Below, piece by piece: positions 52,226 to 63,142 of a DNA stretch of 64,000 nucleotides. Source of the DNA: Parasaccharibacter apium (GTDB lineage: Bacteria > Pseudomonadota > Alphaproteobacteria > Acetobacterales > Acetobacteraceae). Position 1 is the first letter of the stretch. Every line of letters starts with the position of its first letter. The position numbers and the translations under genes are program-made. The notes below the pieces were generated by a model. That model saw only the letters and a list, made by a program, of their open reading frames with translations. It did not search any database and was not told where the DNA came from. Location of the stretch: positions 23,211 to 87,210 of the forward strand of contig NZ_MEJG01000006.1 in assembly GCF_002592045.1 (NCBI RefSeq), in the 5' to 3' direction.

Positions 52226-54075
52226 AATCCATCCCCGCTGGGACGGGGAGCATGTTTGCGCCAACAACGTTGCTAATAGTGTGGACGGTTCATCCCCGCG
52301 GGGGCGGGGAACATGGGCGTGCCGGACGCACTGAGGTGGACGGGGACGGTTCATCCCCGCGGGGGCGGGGAACATTTCATCTGTGAATATGATGCGAAAA
52401 ACTCGGCCGGTTCATCCCCGCGGGGGCGGGGAACATATGCTGGCAATGTCCCCGCTATTCCGGGCCAGCGGTTCATCCCCGCGGGGGCGGGGAACATGGA
52501 TGGACACCACGTTGCGGGGGCCACGGTAGCGGTTCATCCCCGCGGGGGCGGGGAACATGGTGTAGGGCACGATTTTGCCATCCTGTACCCCGGTTCATCC
52601 CCGCGGGGGCGGGGAACATTATTTTCGCCAGAGGGAACAGATTCTCCCCTTCGGTTCATCCCCGCGGGGGCGGGGAACATATCCACGCGGGAATCGGCCG
52701 CTTGCCTTTCAGCGGTTCATCCCCGCGGGGGCGGGGAACATTGTCACAAGCCCATAATGCTCATGAATACCCCCGGTTCATCCCCGCGGGGGCGGGGAAC
52801 ATCGGGCATTCCACGTGAACAGTTGCGTCCTGATCGGTTCATCCCCGCGGGGGCGGGGAACATACAATCTCGATATTTGTCAGGGGTTTTCTTGACGGTT
52901 CATCCCCGCGGGGGCGGGGAACATCCGCTTGTTTAGCTCGTTGCACCTCCGTACTAAGGTTCATCCCCGCGGGGGCGGGGAACATGACGAAACGAGCAAT
53001 CCCCTTAATCTAGATATTGGTTCATCCCCGCGGGGGCGGGGAACATAAATATTGACGTAGGCAAATAAAACGGTCTTCCGGTTCATCCCCGCGGGGGCGG
53101 GGAACATTAATCAAAACGAGGTTCAAAACCTTTCACAGTCGGTTCATCCCCGCGGGGGCGGGGAACATTCAATAGGTAATGGGCTTACTCTGCCTTTTGA
53201 CGGTTCATCCCCGCGGGGCGGGGAACATTTTTCCGCTTTTCTGTATAAAGAATATGCCCCGGTTCATCCCCGCGGGGGCGGGGAACATTTAAAAAAGCGT
53301 CCCGAGATGGGCTGGTCAGCCGGTTCATCCCCGCGGGGCGGGGAACATCCGCAGGGCAGCTAGTTGTTGAGAAGGCAGCCCGGTTCATCCCCGCGGGGGC
53401 GGGGAACATTGATAGGCTTTCCTTATTTCCTCTGCCAGCGCCGGTTCATCCCCGCGGGGGCGGGGAACATCGCCCCATGACTTTGCAAGAATAAAAATAG
53501 CCGGTTCATCCCCGCGGGGGCGGGGAACATTATTTACATTGCGTATAAAAAAAGGAAATCCGGTTCATCCCCGCGGGGGCGGGGAACATTAGAAAACCTG
53601 CATCAGCATGTCATGGTGCTGCGGTTCATCCCCGCGGGGGCGGGGAACATGTGAACTTCACTGCCATTGCCAAAGGGAGTTTCGGTTCATCCCCGCGGGG
53701 GCGGGGAACATTTTTCGCTATCGGAAAAACCTTTTTCACATCGGTTCATCCCCGCGGGGGCGGGGAACATATGATAACACCGCCGCCGGGCGTGCGTATC
53801 TCCGGTTCATCCCCGCGGGGGCGGGGAACATGAGGCTATACCTGTCGAATACAGCCAATGAATCGGTTCATCCCCGCGGGGGCGGGGAACATTAGCCGAG
53901 ATTGAATTTGAACCGTAGGGCGGCCGGTTCATCCCCGCGGGGGCGGGGAACATGAATCAGGAATCGAGCTTTCGGGCTAATGCGCGGGTTCATCCCCGCG
54001 GGGGCGGGGAACATATGGCATTTGGGGCTTTCATGGAAGAATACGCCGGTTCATCCCCGCGGGGGCGGGGAACAT
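52226..54075 (-). CRISPR. Type I-E CRISPR array, 30 repeats plus a decayed terminal repeat
   Basis: Consensus repeat on the plus strand is GGTTCATCCCCGCG followed by GGGGCGGGGAACAT (28 nt; a preceding C is kept in 27 of 30). Canonical repeats start at 52287 and the last ends at 54075; period is 61, spacers are 31-33 nt. By likeness to E. coli I-E repeats the array is read leftward from the leader at 54076-54144, so the newest spacers are near 54075. The leader-distal repeat at 52226-52253 has six mismatches. Two repeats (starts 53202 and 53322) lack one G, reducing the hairpin loop from four to three bases. No spacer was seen twice. Confidence 0.98.
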
Positions 54076-54144
54076 ACTTCTTAAAACCAACTGTATTATA
54101 AATCTTTTTCAATTGTCAAAGAGCGTACCAACATAAATTATATT
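54076..54144 (-). promoter_or_regulatory. CRISPR leader
   Basis: The 69-base AT-rich gap between the cas2 stop and the first repeat is the expected leader. On the minus strand it contains exact TTGACA (54114-54119) and TATAAT (54095-54100) hexamers but only 13 bases apart, shorter than a standard promoter. No clear IHF site is seen. It is short compared with typical I-E leaders, so part of its function may extend into cas2. Confidence 0.7.
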
Positions 54145-55390
<1,246 letters not shown>

Positions 55391-55394
<4 letters not shown>

Positions 55395-56071
55395 ATAGCC
55401 CGCCGGATGAGCATAAGCCCACACCCAAAGGCCTTTGCGCGGCCAAAGCCTTTACCCATCCTCTCCAAAAAGGCTTGAGGGTCCGTGACCTCTAACTGCC
55501 CTGTCAGGTCCAAGATACCGAATTCTGGCTGCTCTTTGCCACGCCGTTTATCAAAACGTGGCAGCCGTTCCACACGGTAATCCTCAACCTGCATATCTTC
55601 CAACACAAAGCCAGCACTCTCACCTTGGCGGGCGAGCCATGCTTGGCCTTCTTGCTGTGCGAGGTCCATACGCTTTGCTGCTCGTTCCTCTTTCGCCACG
55701 GGATAAAGCGCATCCAACACAACATCAACACGCTTGCCCGTATCACGCTTCATCCGTGTTGCGTTGACTTGTAGTTGAAAGCGCAACCGGTCCCCCACCT
55801 GCAACTGAGGGGCAAAAGGCTTGACCACCGGTTTTTCAAAAAGCTCATTATCATCCCGTGGTGGGCGCGGCGATAAAGTGATAAAGCTCCCATCGCTCTC
55901 TGCCCGCCAGAGGAAATCCCGCTTTTGGTCGGGGTCTGTCGCAAAAGCAGACCATAACATATTATGCTGAGCAGACCGCCTGTGTCCCGCATCAGGCTGT
56001 TTTAACGTATCCTCCAAAACACGCACAACAGAACTACGCGAGAGGCGAATACGGCTTAAATACCACTCCAT
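55391..56071 (-). CDS. cas6e: Cas6e pre-crRNA endoribonuclease
   Basis: A 226-residue Cas6e (CasE/Cse3), which cleaves each repeat below its hairpin and stays bound to the crRNA 3' end. The N-terminal catalytic region reads GHRRSAQHNMLWSAF, with the expected His near residue 30, and the C-terminal glycine-rich RNA-binding loop is KGFGRAKAFGCGLMLIRR. The start overlaps the cas5e stop by one base (TAATG) and its stop overlaps the cas1 start (ATGA). Confidence 0.96.
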
Positions 56072-56810
56072 TAGTGCGCCTCCCCCTTTGCCTCTTCGGC
56101 TATTTGTGCCTTAATCGACACCGAGCGCAGAGCAACCTCGCGCGCAGCAAAATGCCAGCGTTGCCGGTCTAACGGCACATCGTGCACAATCTCACGCGGG
56201 GCGTGTTCATCACTATGCGCGCCATCCACCACGAGGGTGCGTGCCTCTAATTTGCCCTCCTCCCCAAAGGACGAAAACCAATGTGGCACCCTCGGCACTA
56301 TTATATGCCCCAAAGCGTCCTCCACCGTATCCGCTTCTACGATTTGCGGGTGTGGTGGTGCAGCAAGCGGGCATGATTTCCGCCCTAAATAGAGCGTAAA
56401 ACACGGCTTCTTTAAGGCAGCTTCTATAACCTTCAAGCCTTCACCCTGTACAGCGATGCCATAGAACACCCCCGCCCGGTAGTCACGCAGCGTAATGCTC
56501 GTCTCTACCTTGTCCCCCGCAGCTAACAAAGCCTCCGGGCGCGAATTGGGCTTCTTCACCGCAGCGGATGGCACAGCTTGGATTGTATGAAAATCCCGCA
56601 CCCCCTCACCGCTTGCAAAAATCGCCACATCAATCTTTAACGCATCTAACAGTGAAAAATCACCATCACGCGGAATGCCTAAGGCTGCCCCCATCAAACC
56701 AATAAGGGCGGAGCGACCGGGCCAGAGCAGCGACCCGCGCCGCTCATGCCCGGCAAGTTCGCCCATCGCCCCAAGAGAGGCTGCGAGCGAAAACACCAGA
56801 TAAGAAGACA

Positions 56811-56811
<1 letters not shown>
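56071..56811 (-). CDS. cas5e: Cas5e, Cascade subunit
   Basis: A 246-residue Cas5e (CasD), which caps the crRNA 5' handle in Cascade. The N-terminal ferredoxin-like fold starts SSYLVFSLAASLGAMGELAG with HERRGSLLWPGRSALIGLMG. The later FTLYLGRKSCPLAAPPHP is a Cas5e hallmark. The ATG at 56811 overlaps the cas7e TGA by one base (TGATG); a GTG directly before it (56814) is the alternative. It is tightly coupled to cas7e and cas6e. Confidence 0.96.
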
Positions 56812-57896
<1,085 letters not shown>

Positions 57897-57921
57897 CTAT
57901 CCATCAGGTAAAAACAGAAAC

Positions 57922-58995
57922 TCAAGCTTGGCTAGGCTCAGCCTTCTTTTCAGAGTCAGACGGAACCCCGAAATAATCCAAACACCAGCGCGTACGCGTT
58001 TGGTCGTTCCAAAACATCATATCCCCTGCAAGACGCGCTACATTACATTCATAACCCACTAACGTGACAGCACGCCGCAATAAGGACGCGACCTCATCCT
58101 CCCCTGCCGTCATTAATTGCTTAAAACGCATATGCGACATCACAGGGGTTTCATCTGCACCCTTTAACCGCTTTGCTAAACTATCGGACACATCACGACG
58201 CACAAAACTAATAACATGCAGCATGTAGGCAAAAGGTTTTAGCTGATCCTTGCTTAAGCTCAGCTCAACGACCAGCCTAGAGACGGTCGGCTCAAACAAA
58301 ATATCAGGATATGTGCTGCGGCGTAACCGCGCACTTAGGGCACGCGCTGCACTTTGCCGCGGGTCATAATCGCCAGAGTCGCCCTGCACACGCGGCGCAA
58401 CATGATTCTCCCACCATTGGAGGACTTTCTCCCCGAGTGGTCGTTTGTCATTTACCTCTTCCCTAACCGAGGATCTAAAATAATCCAAACACCAGCGTGT
58501 ACGCGTTTGGTCGCCCCAAAACATCATGTCTTCCACAAGACGTGATACATTACATTCATACCCCACTAACGTGACAGCACGCCGCAATAAGGACGCGACT
58601 TCATCTCTCTCTGCTGTCATTAATTTCCTAAACCGCGCATGCGACATCACAGGCTTTTCATCCGCGCCCTTTAACCGCTTTGCTAAGCTATCGGGCACAT
58701 TGTGACGCACAAAACTAATAACATGCAGCATGTAGGCAAAAGGTTTTAGCTGATCCTTGCTTAAGCTCAGCTTAACGACCAGCTCAGACACATCCGGCTC
58801 AGACAAAATATCGGAATATGTGCTGCGGCGTAACCGCGCACTTAGGGCACGCGCTGCACCTTGCCGTGCGTTACGACCACCCGATCTTTGGGTTTTGTTC
58901 TCCGCCTCATCCTCAGACTGGCCCTGCACGCGCGGGGCGATATAATCCTTCCACCATTGAAAGATGTCCTCCCCGATTGGTCGTTTCTCACTCAT
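57922..58995 (-). CDS. cse2: Tandem-duplicated Cse2 (Cas11e) Cascade subunit, two domains in one chain
   Basis: Cse2 (CasB) forms the small-subunit belly of Cascade and stabilises the R-loop; it is normally about 160-200 residues and present as two separate copies. This frame encodes 357 residues with two Cse2 domains: about 3-173 and 183-342. Cores 47-173 and 216-342 align without gaps, 109 of 127 identical, sharing blocks such as SLSKDQLKPFAYMLHVISFV and RRAVTLVGYECNV. The linker (about 174-182) has no Met, Val is not at a ribosome site, and there is no stop. The first copy has extra residues near 26-46. The ATG overlaps the cas8e stop (ATGA). Confidence 0.95.
   Translation of the reverse strand: MSEKRPIGEDIFQWWKDYIAPRVQGQSEDEAENKTQRSGGRNARQGAARALSARLRRSTYSDILSEPDVSELVVKLSLSKDQLKPFAYMLHVISFVRHNVPDSLAKRLKGADEKPVMSHARFRKLMTAERDEVASLLRRAVTLVGYECNVSRLVEDMMFWGDQTRTRWCLDYFRSSVREEVNDKRPLGEKVLQWWENHVAPRVQGDSGDYDPRQSAARALSARLRRSTYPDILFEPTVSRLVVELSLSKDQLKPFAYMLHVISFVRRDVSDSLAKRLKGADETPVMSHMRFKQLMTAGEDEVASLLRRAVTLVGYECNVARLAGDMMFWNDQTRTRWCLDYFGVPSDSEKKAEPSQA
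57970..58857 (-). repeat. Internal direct repeat of the cse2 gene
   Basis: Two in-frame copies of about 381 bases, 58477-58857 and 57970-58350, lie 507 bases (169 codons) apart. Their products differ at 18 of 127 residues. The divergence shows that the duplication is real and not an assembly error, and recent compared with the family. Long identical DNA stretches remain, for example around 58230 and 58735. Confidence 0.92.
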
Positions 58996-60503
58996 GCCGC
59001 TTGCCCCTTCTTCTGCGTTTTTGATGTGGGAACAGGAAGACCTAACTTCTGGAACAATAAAGCCCCGGTTTTTTTGCCATGGCCATATAATGCTATGCTC
59101 AAGAACTTCCGCGCCTCTGCGATCGCCTTCATCTCCTTCATGCCACGCTCAGAGAGTCCTGGTTTGGCTAAGACATCAAATTGAGACAAAGCTTGAGCCC
59201 GCATCTCACCCAACCACGCCTCGGCAGGATTACCACCTTCGGCTATGTCGCGAAAATGCTCATAAAAAGCCGGTTCCGTCTTGAGATAAAACTCCTCCCG
59301 CTGCGCGTCACGCGCTTCCCCTTTATCCAAAAGGGACGCTAAAGCCTGATGCAGCATAGAGGCCACCATCTCCGCGGCCTCGATGAAACGTTTCACACGC
59401 CTTACCGCTTCAACCGAACAAATCTGCATTGGTTGACGTGAAAAAACAAAATCTAACGGGCTCATATTACTCATAGCCCAACCCGCGACAATAACAGACA
59501 CTTGCTTCCCTGTTGGTCTGTCCATCCCGTCCCATTCTTGAAGAATTAAAGCCCGATGCTCTAAACCCTCTTCATCCTCACGAGAAGGTTTCCCTACAAT
59601 AAGAACACCCAGCCAATTACGGTACCCAAACCGCCCCGCACGCGGGTGCCGGGGAAGTGGCATTTCTCCGGACTTCATACGATAATAAGGACTAAGAGGA
59701 TGTACCCACCCTTCATAATTCGTCCCGTAAGGTCTCTGGATAACCCCCGTTATCCCCCGTTCATCTCCTACAAGACGTAGGCGACGGGGCATGCCAAAAA
59801 AGGCTTCAACCGTAAAAGGAAGAGCCTTTTCATCCTTACCATCATTAGGCCGTACAGGCCCCTTCCCCTTCTCTGATGTTCGAGTCGGGCGCATCCACGG
59901 GAGGTCCTTCATCATAGAAGGCTGGCCGAATGGCACATTCAACCACACTAAATCCCACAATGTTTTGCCGGGGTCTAAAATCGTCACGAGCGGGCCACCA
60001 CCACGCATAGAGGTCCGATTCCCCGCACCACCAGCAGGCGCAAAATCCTGCAAGGTGTAGAGAGCCATGGCCGCTTCTGGCAACGTCAAACACTTATACC
60101 GGTGCCGGTGGACCATAAGGTCCAGATTTTTCCGCATCGTCTGGCCGCCAGCACTATCGATAAACAACATATCAACAGGATTAGGCGCACCATCAAGCTT
60201 GTCATAATCCTGCAAAAAACGCGGCCCATCCCCCATTAAAAAGAAAGCCGGAGCATAAGCCTCCAACGCGGTCTTTAATCCCTCCGGGTCGGGCTTTGTA
60301 CGTGCCTTCCAATCCTTCTTATCAGAAGGCGGGGTTGCCATATAAACAAGCCCAATTAATAGCTCCAAGCACGCAACGTTAAAATCAGGCCTAGGCCAAT
60401 CGGGGAATAGTACATCACTCTCCGCTATTTGCCACGGGGCAATCACCCGGCGGCCCTCTTTACATTTTACAGGAATCCACGGATCCGTGATGAGATTCAA
60501 CAA
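58992..60503 (-). CDS. cas8e: Cas8e (Cse1/CasA), Cascade large subunit
   Basis: A 503-residue Cse1, which recognises the PAM and recruits Cas3. The N-terminus reads NLITDPWIPVKCKEGRRVIA, followed by PDFNVACLELLIGLVYMATP, the FFLMGDGPRFLQ region and the loop FAPAGGAGNRTSMRGGGPLV typical of the family. The C-terminal four-helix bundle spans about residues 370-490. The start codon is TTG (60503), with GAGGG about 9 bases upstream and a second TTG next to it. Its stop overlaps the cse2 start as ATGA. Confidence 0.95.
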   Translation of the reverse strand: MLNLITDPWIPVKCKEGRRVIAPWQIAESDVLFPDWPRPDFNVACLELLIGLVYMATPPSDKKDWKARTKPDPEGLKTALEAYAPAFFLMGDGPRFLQDYDKLDGAPNPVDMLFIDSAGGQTMRKNLDLMVHRHRYKCLTLPEAAMALYTLQDFAPAGGAGNRTSMRGGGPLVTILDPGKTLWDLVWLNVPFGQPSMMKDLPWMRPTRTSEKGKGPVRPNDGKDEKALPFTVEAFFGMPRRLRLVGDERGITGVIQRPYGTNYEGWVHPLSPYYRMKSGEMPLPRHPRAGRFGYRNWLGVLIVGKPSREDEEGLEHRALILQEWDGMDRPTGKQVSVIVAGWAMSNMSPLDFVFSRQPMQICSVEAVRRVKRFIEAAEMVASMLHQALASLLDKGEARDAQREEFYLKTEPAFYEHFRDIAEGGNPAEAWLGEMRAQALSQFDVLAKPGLSERGMKEMKAIAEARKFLSIALYGHGKKTGALLFQKLGLPVPTSKTQKKGQAA

Positions 60504-60596
60504 CGCTAAGCCCTCACAAACTATTCAAACTAACCGTAAAGAGAAATCTTACCCAGCAATAGCCACATATTCACAACTCTGGGTTGATAATAAATA
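60504..60596 (-). promoter_or_regulatory. Gap between cas3 and cas8e, possible Cascade operon promoter
   Basis: 93 bases separate the cas3 stop from the cas8e start, the largest gap in the operon, and the sequence is AT-rich. In E. coli the Cascade genes have their own promoter at this place. TTGTGA and TAAGAT are visible on the minus strand but 19 bases apart, so the promoter call is weak. Confidence 0.35.
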
Positions 60597-63122
60597 CTAT
60601 CTCTTTTCATCCTCTTTATTGTAGAATACTAGCCCGTTATCTCTGTCATAATGCAGTCCCGCACAAATATCGCCTGCTGTCTCCTTCACAGGGCATAGCG
60701 TAACGCTGGCTTGCCTCCATTGAGGCCAGTCTTTCTTAATAGCCTGAATCGCTGGGGCAGCTTGGTCTGGCAATTCAAGATGCGCTACTTTAGCAACCCG
60801 CACAGAAAGCTCCGATAAGTGCCATAAAGCCTTCTCATCACCATTGGTACTGCCATCAGCCTGCGCCCAAGGGCGTAAGCCTGCCTCTGTATAACGCGCT
60901 AACATTAATGTCCTCGTCTCATCACCCAGACGTGTCGGATAACGCGCATCATCCGCTCCATTGCCAGCCTTACGATAGCCATTCCCTAAAGCGACAATAT
61001 TTTGATAAGCTAAGCCCTTAGCCGCTGAATCCTTACCCCATCTTTCATTTTCCGCATTCTCTAAAACGGACGGTACCGGCTCGACCTCATCCCCATGAAC
61101 AGCCTCAATAAGGCTCCGCAAGCCTTCTGGAGCTTCAATTTGCCCCGTACGGAATAGAACAGAGGCTGTTCTCCACATATCAGGCAGGGGGTACACCCAT
61201 TCCCCCTTACCCAAAGCCCCTTGTAGCCAACGCTCGCCCTCTATCACCGCAGGGTCAGGTGAAAGAACCTTCAAAACCGGTGCAGGTACGGGCCGAGTTG
61301 CGGCGGGACGGCGGTCCATATGCCGCCATAACCGCCCGACACGCTGTATTAGAGAGCCCATAGGCGCAAGGTCCGAGACCATGACATCAAAATCTAGGTC
61401 TAACGATGCCTCAACAATTTGTGTCGAGACCAAAATAAACCCGTCACGCCCAGTGCCATCACGCCCCACGCGGGAGAGAACCTCATGCTCCAAACGCTTA
61501 CGATCGCATAACGCAAAACGCGCATGCAAAAGCCGCGCCTCTATCCCTTGCTGGCGCAAAGCCTCTACCGCGGCAATAGCATCATCAACCGCATTGCGCA
61601 CCCATACACAAGCCGCTCCCTTTGCCGCACATTCGGTAAGATAATGCACGGCTTCATCCATAGTGCCGAGACGCTCTACCTTTACCGGGCCTTTTTGGGG
61701 GCGTTCATCCGCAGCAAAAGCAGTAACGGCCTCACCACCTGCTACAGTTATCGCGGGGTAAGCATAAGACTGCGCCTCACCACCATATGTGGCCAGTAAT
61801 TTTTCCCGCCACGTTAAAGGCAATGTCGCCGTTAATAAAATGGCCGAGCCCCCCATCGCCCGATGCATTTTCAACAAAGCCACTAGCTCTTGCGCAATAT
61901 AAGGCTCACCCATCTCGTGAACCTCATCCACCACTATAATTTTTGAGGATAAGCCATAATGCCGCAATGTTTGAAACCGCACGGGGAGAACCGACAACAA
62001 CGCTTGGTCAATCGTCCCTACACCAACATCTGCTAACAAAGCGCGCCGGTTATCATGGGCCAACCATGCGGAGCTCGTAACCTTATCATGTGGTACATCC
62101 TCGCCCGTACGGCTTTGCCCCAACACTAAATCTTGAAAAGGGACCGAAAGACCCGCCCGCCCATGCGCAAGGGTAAGGGTTGGCTTGTCAAACATCTTGC
62201 CAATGCTTTGTTTAACACGCTCAAACATCGCATCGGCCGTTGCCATAGTGGGGAGGGCAAAAAACAACCCTCGCCCCTTCCCAGCCAAAGCCATACGTTG
62301 CGCCAAAAGCAATGCCGCTTCCGTCTTGCCTGCCCCAGTTTCTGCCTCCAAAATGACCAAACTAGGACCATCCGGCAAAGGCACATCAACACACGCGGTT
62401 TGTAGCGGACGCAGCGTAAAGGAAAATAACGCCTCATCCCGCGCGCTTGTGCTGCCAAGCCCTACCTCCTGCACAGCTTTACGCGCTGTCTCACGGGCTT
62501 TCTCTAAATATGCCTGCGGCTCCAACCCCGGGGCTAGCGGAGGAAAATAAAATGTGTTCGACCCAACCCAATCCGCCGCTGTACAGAAACCGGGTAACCA
62601 CCATGATAGGCGGATAGCATCCTCCTCATTCAGCTCCGCTAAAGAGGCTTCAGGCCAAAGCGTACGGAATAGTTCTAAAACCTCCGACGCACTCTCCGCT
62701 CCCTCACCAAATTGTTCTAAACATTCGTCATACTTATCCCCTTGCAGACTCACTTTCGGAGGACGACCATGATGTCCAGCTATAGACGCATATAAACAAC
62801 GCCGGACATCTTCCTCACCACCGAGCCATTCCTCCAAATACTCATCTTTTTCATACAGGAAGATTTCTGTGAGTTCCCAATGCCGAAACAGCTGCGCTAT
62901 CCCCTCCCGCAACATAGCGCGGAAGCTCTCGCTAAACTTACCGAGGTCATGCAACCCAACAAGAGCCACAAAAGCCTGTTTAAGAGGCGGTGAAAAGGGG
63001 AAAGGCTCAATAAGCACTTCCGCCACTGCTGCGACATCAAGTAGATGATAAAGCGCGGGATGCTCAACATCGCTATCAGGGAGAGGGCTTTTAGCAGGCC
63101 ACTCCATAACAGACTGCATCAT
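60597..63122 (-). CDS. cas3: CRISPR-associated helicase/nuclease Cas3, type I-E
   Basis: An 841-residue Cas3 that unwinds and shreds DNA flagged by Cascade. The N-terminal HD nuclease has VGLHDLGKFSESF (His58-Asp59), IAGHHGRPP (His117-His118) and TAADWVGS. The superfamily 2 helicase has Walker A EAETGAGKTEAA (263-267), DEVH at 399-402 and motif VI QRVGRLWRH. The order HD then helicase is normal for I-E, and no cas gene is fused. The start has GAGAGGG upstream and a doublet ATG. It is the first cas gene and is 93 bases ahead of cas8e. Confidence 0.97.
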   Translation of the reverse strand: MMQSVMEWPAKSPLPDSDVEHPALYHLLDVAAVAEVLIEPFPFSPPLKQAFVALVGLHDLGKFSESFRAMLREGIAQLFRHWELTEIFLYEKDEYLEEWLGGEEDVRRCLYASIAGHHGRPPKVSLQGDKYDECLEQFGEGAESASEVLELFRTLWPEASLAELNEEDAIRLSWWLPGFCTAADWVGSNTFYFPPLAPGLEPQAYLEKARETARKAVQEVGLGSTSARDEALFSFTLRPLQTACVDVPLPDGPSLVILEAETGAGKTEAALLLAQRMALAGKGRGLFFALPTMATADAMFERVKQSIGKMFDKPTLTLAHGRAGLSVPFQDLVLGQSRTGEDVPHDKVTSSAWLAHDNRRALLADVGVGTIDQALLSVLPVRFQTLRHYGLSSKIIVVDEVHEMGEPYIAQELVALLKMHRAMGGSAILLTATLPLTWREKLLATYGGEAQSYAYPAITVAGGEAVTAFAADERPQKGPVKVERLGTMDEAVHYLTECAAKGAACVWVRNAVDDAIAAVEALRQQGIEARLLHARFALCDRKRLEHEVLSRVGRDGTGRDGFILVSTQIVEASLDLDFDVMVSDLAPMGSLIQRVGRLWRHMDRRPAATRPVPAPVLKVLSPDPAVIEGERWLQGALGKGEWVYPLPDMWRTASVLFRTGQIEAPEGLRSLIEAVHGDEVEPVPSVLENAENERWGKDSAAKGLAYQNIVALGNGYRKAGNGADDARYPTRLGDETRTLMLARYTEAGLRPWAQADGSTNGDEKALWHLSELSVRVAKVAHLELPDQAAPAIQAIKKDWPQWRQASVTLCPVKETAGDICAGLHYDRDNGLVFYNKEDEKR

Positions 63123-63142
63123 ACCCTCTCCCCCTTATGTAT

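Noticed and set aside
52131..53895. Several open frames across the CRISPR array encoding repeated SSPRGRGT/IPAGAGN/VHPRGGGEH peptides on both strands
   Set aside because: These are translations of the 28-nt repeats. The peptide periodicity simply follows the 61-nt repeat-spacer period, and there is no ribosome site or independent gene signal.
57970..58857. Assembly artefact producing a false duplicate of cse2
   Set aside because: The copies differ at 18 of 127 aligned residues and at many bases, and the N-terminal regions differ in length, which a duplicated contig would not show.
57922..58995. Two separate cse2 genes, or a frameshifted/merged pair
   Set aside because: The frame is continuous with no stop and no start codon with a ribosome site at the junction, so a single fused product is the simplest reading.
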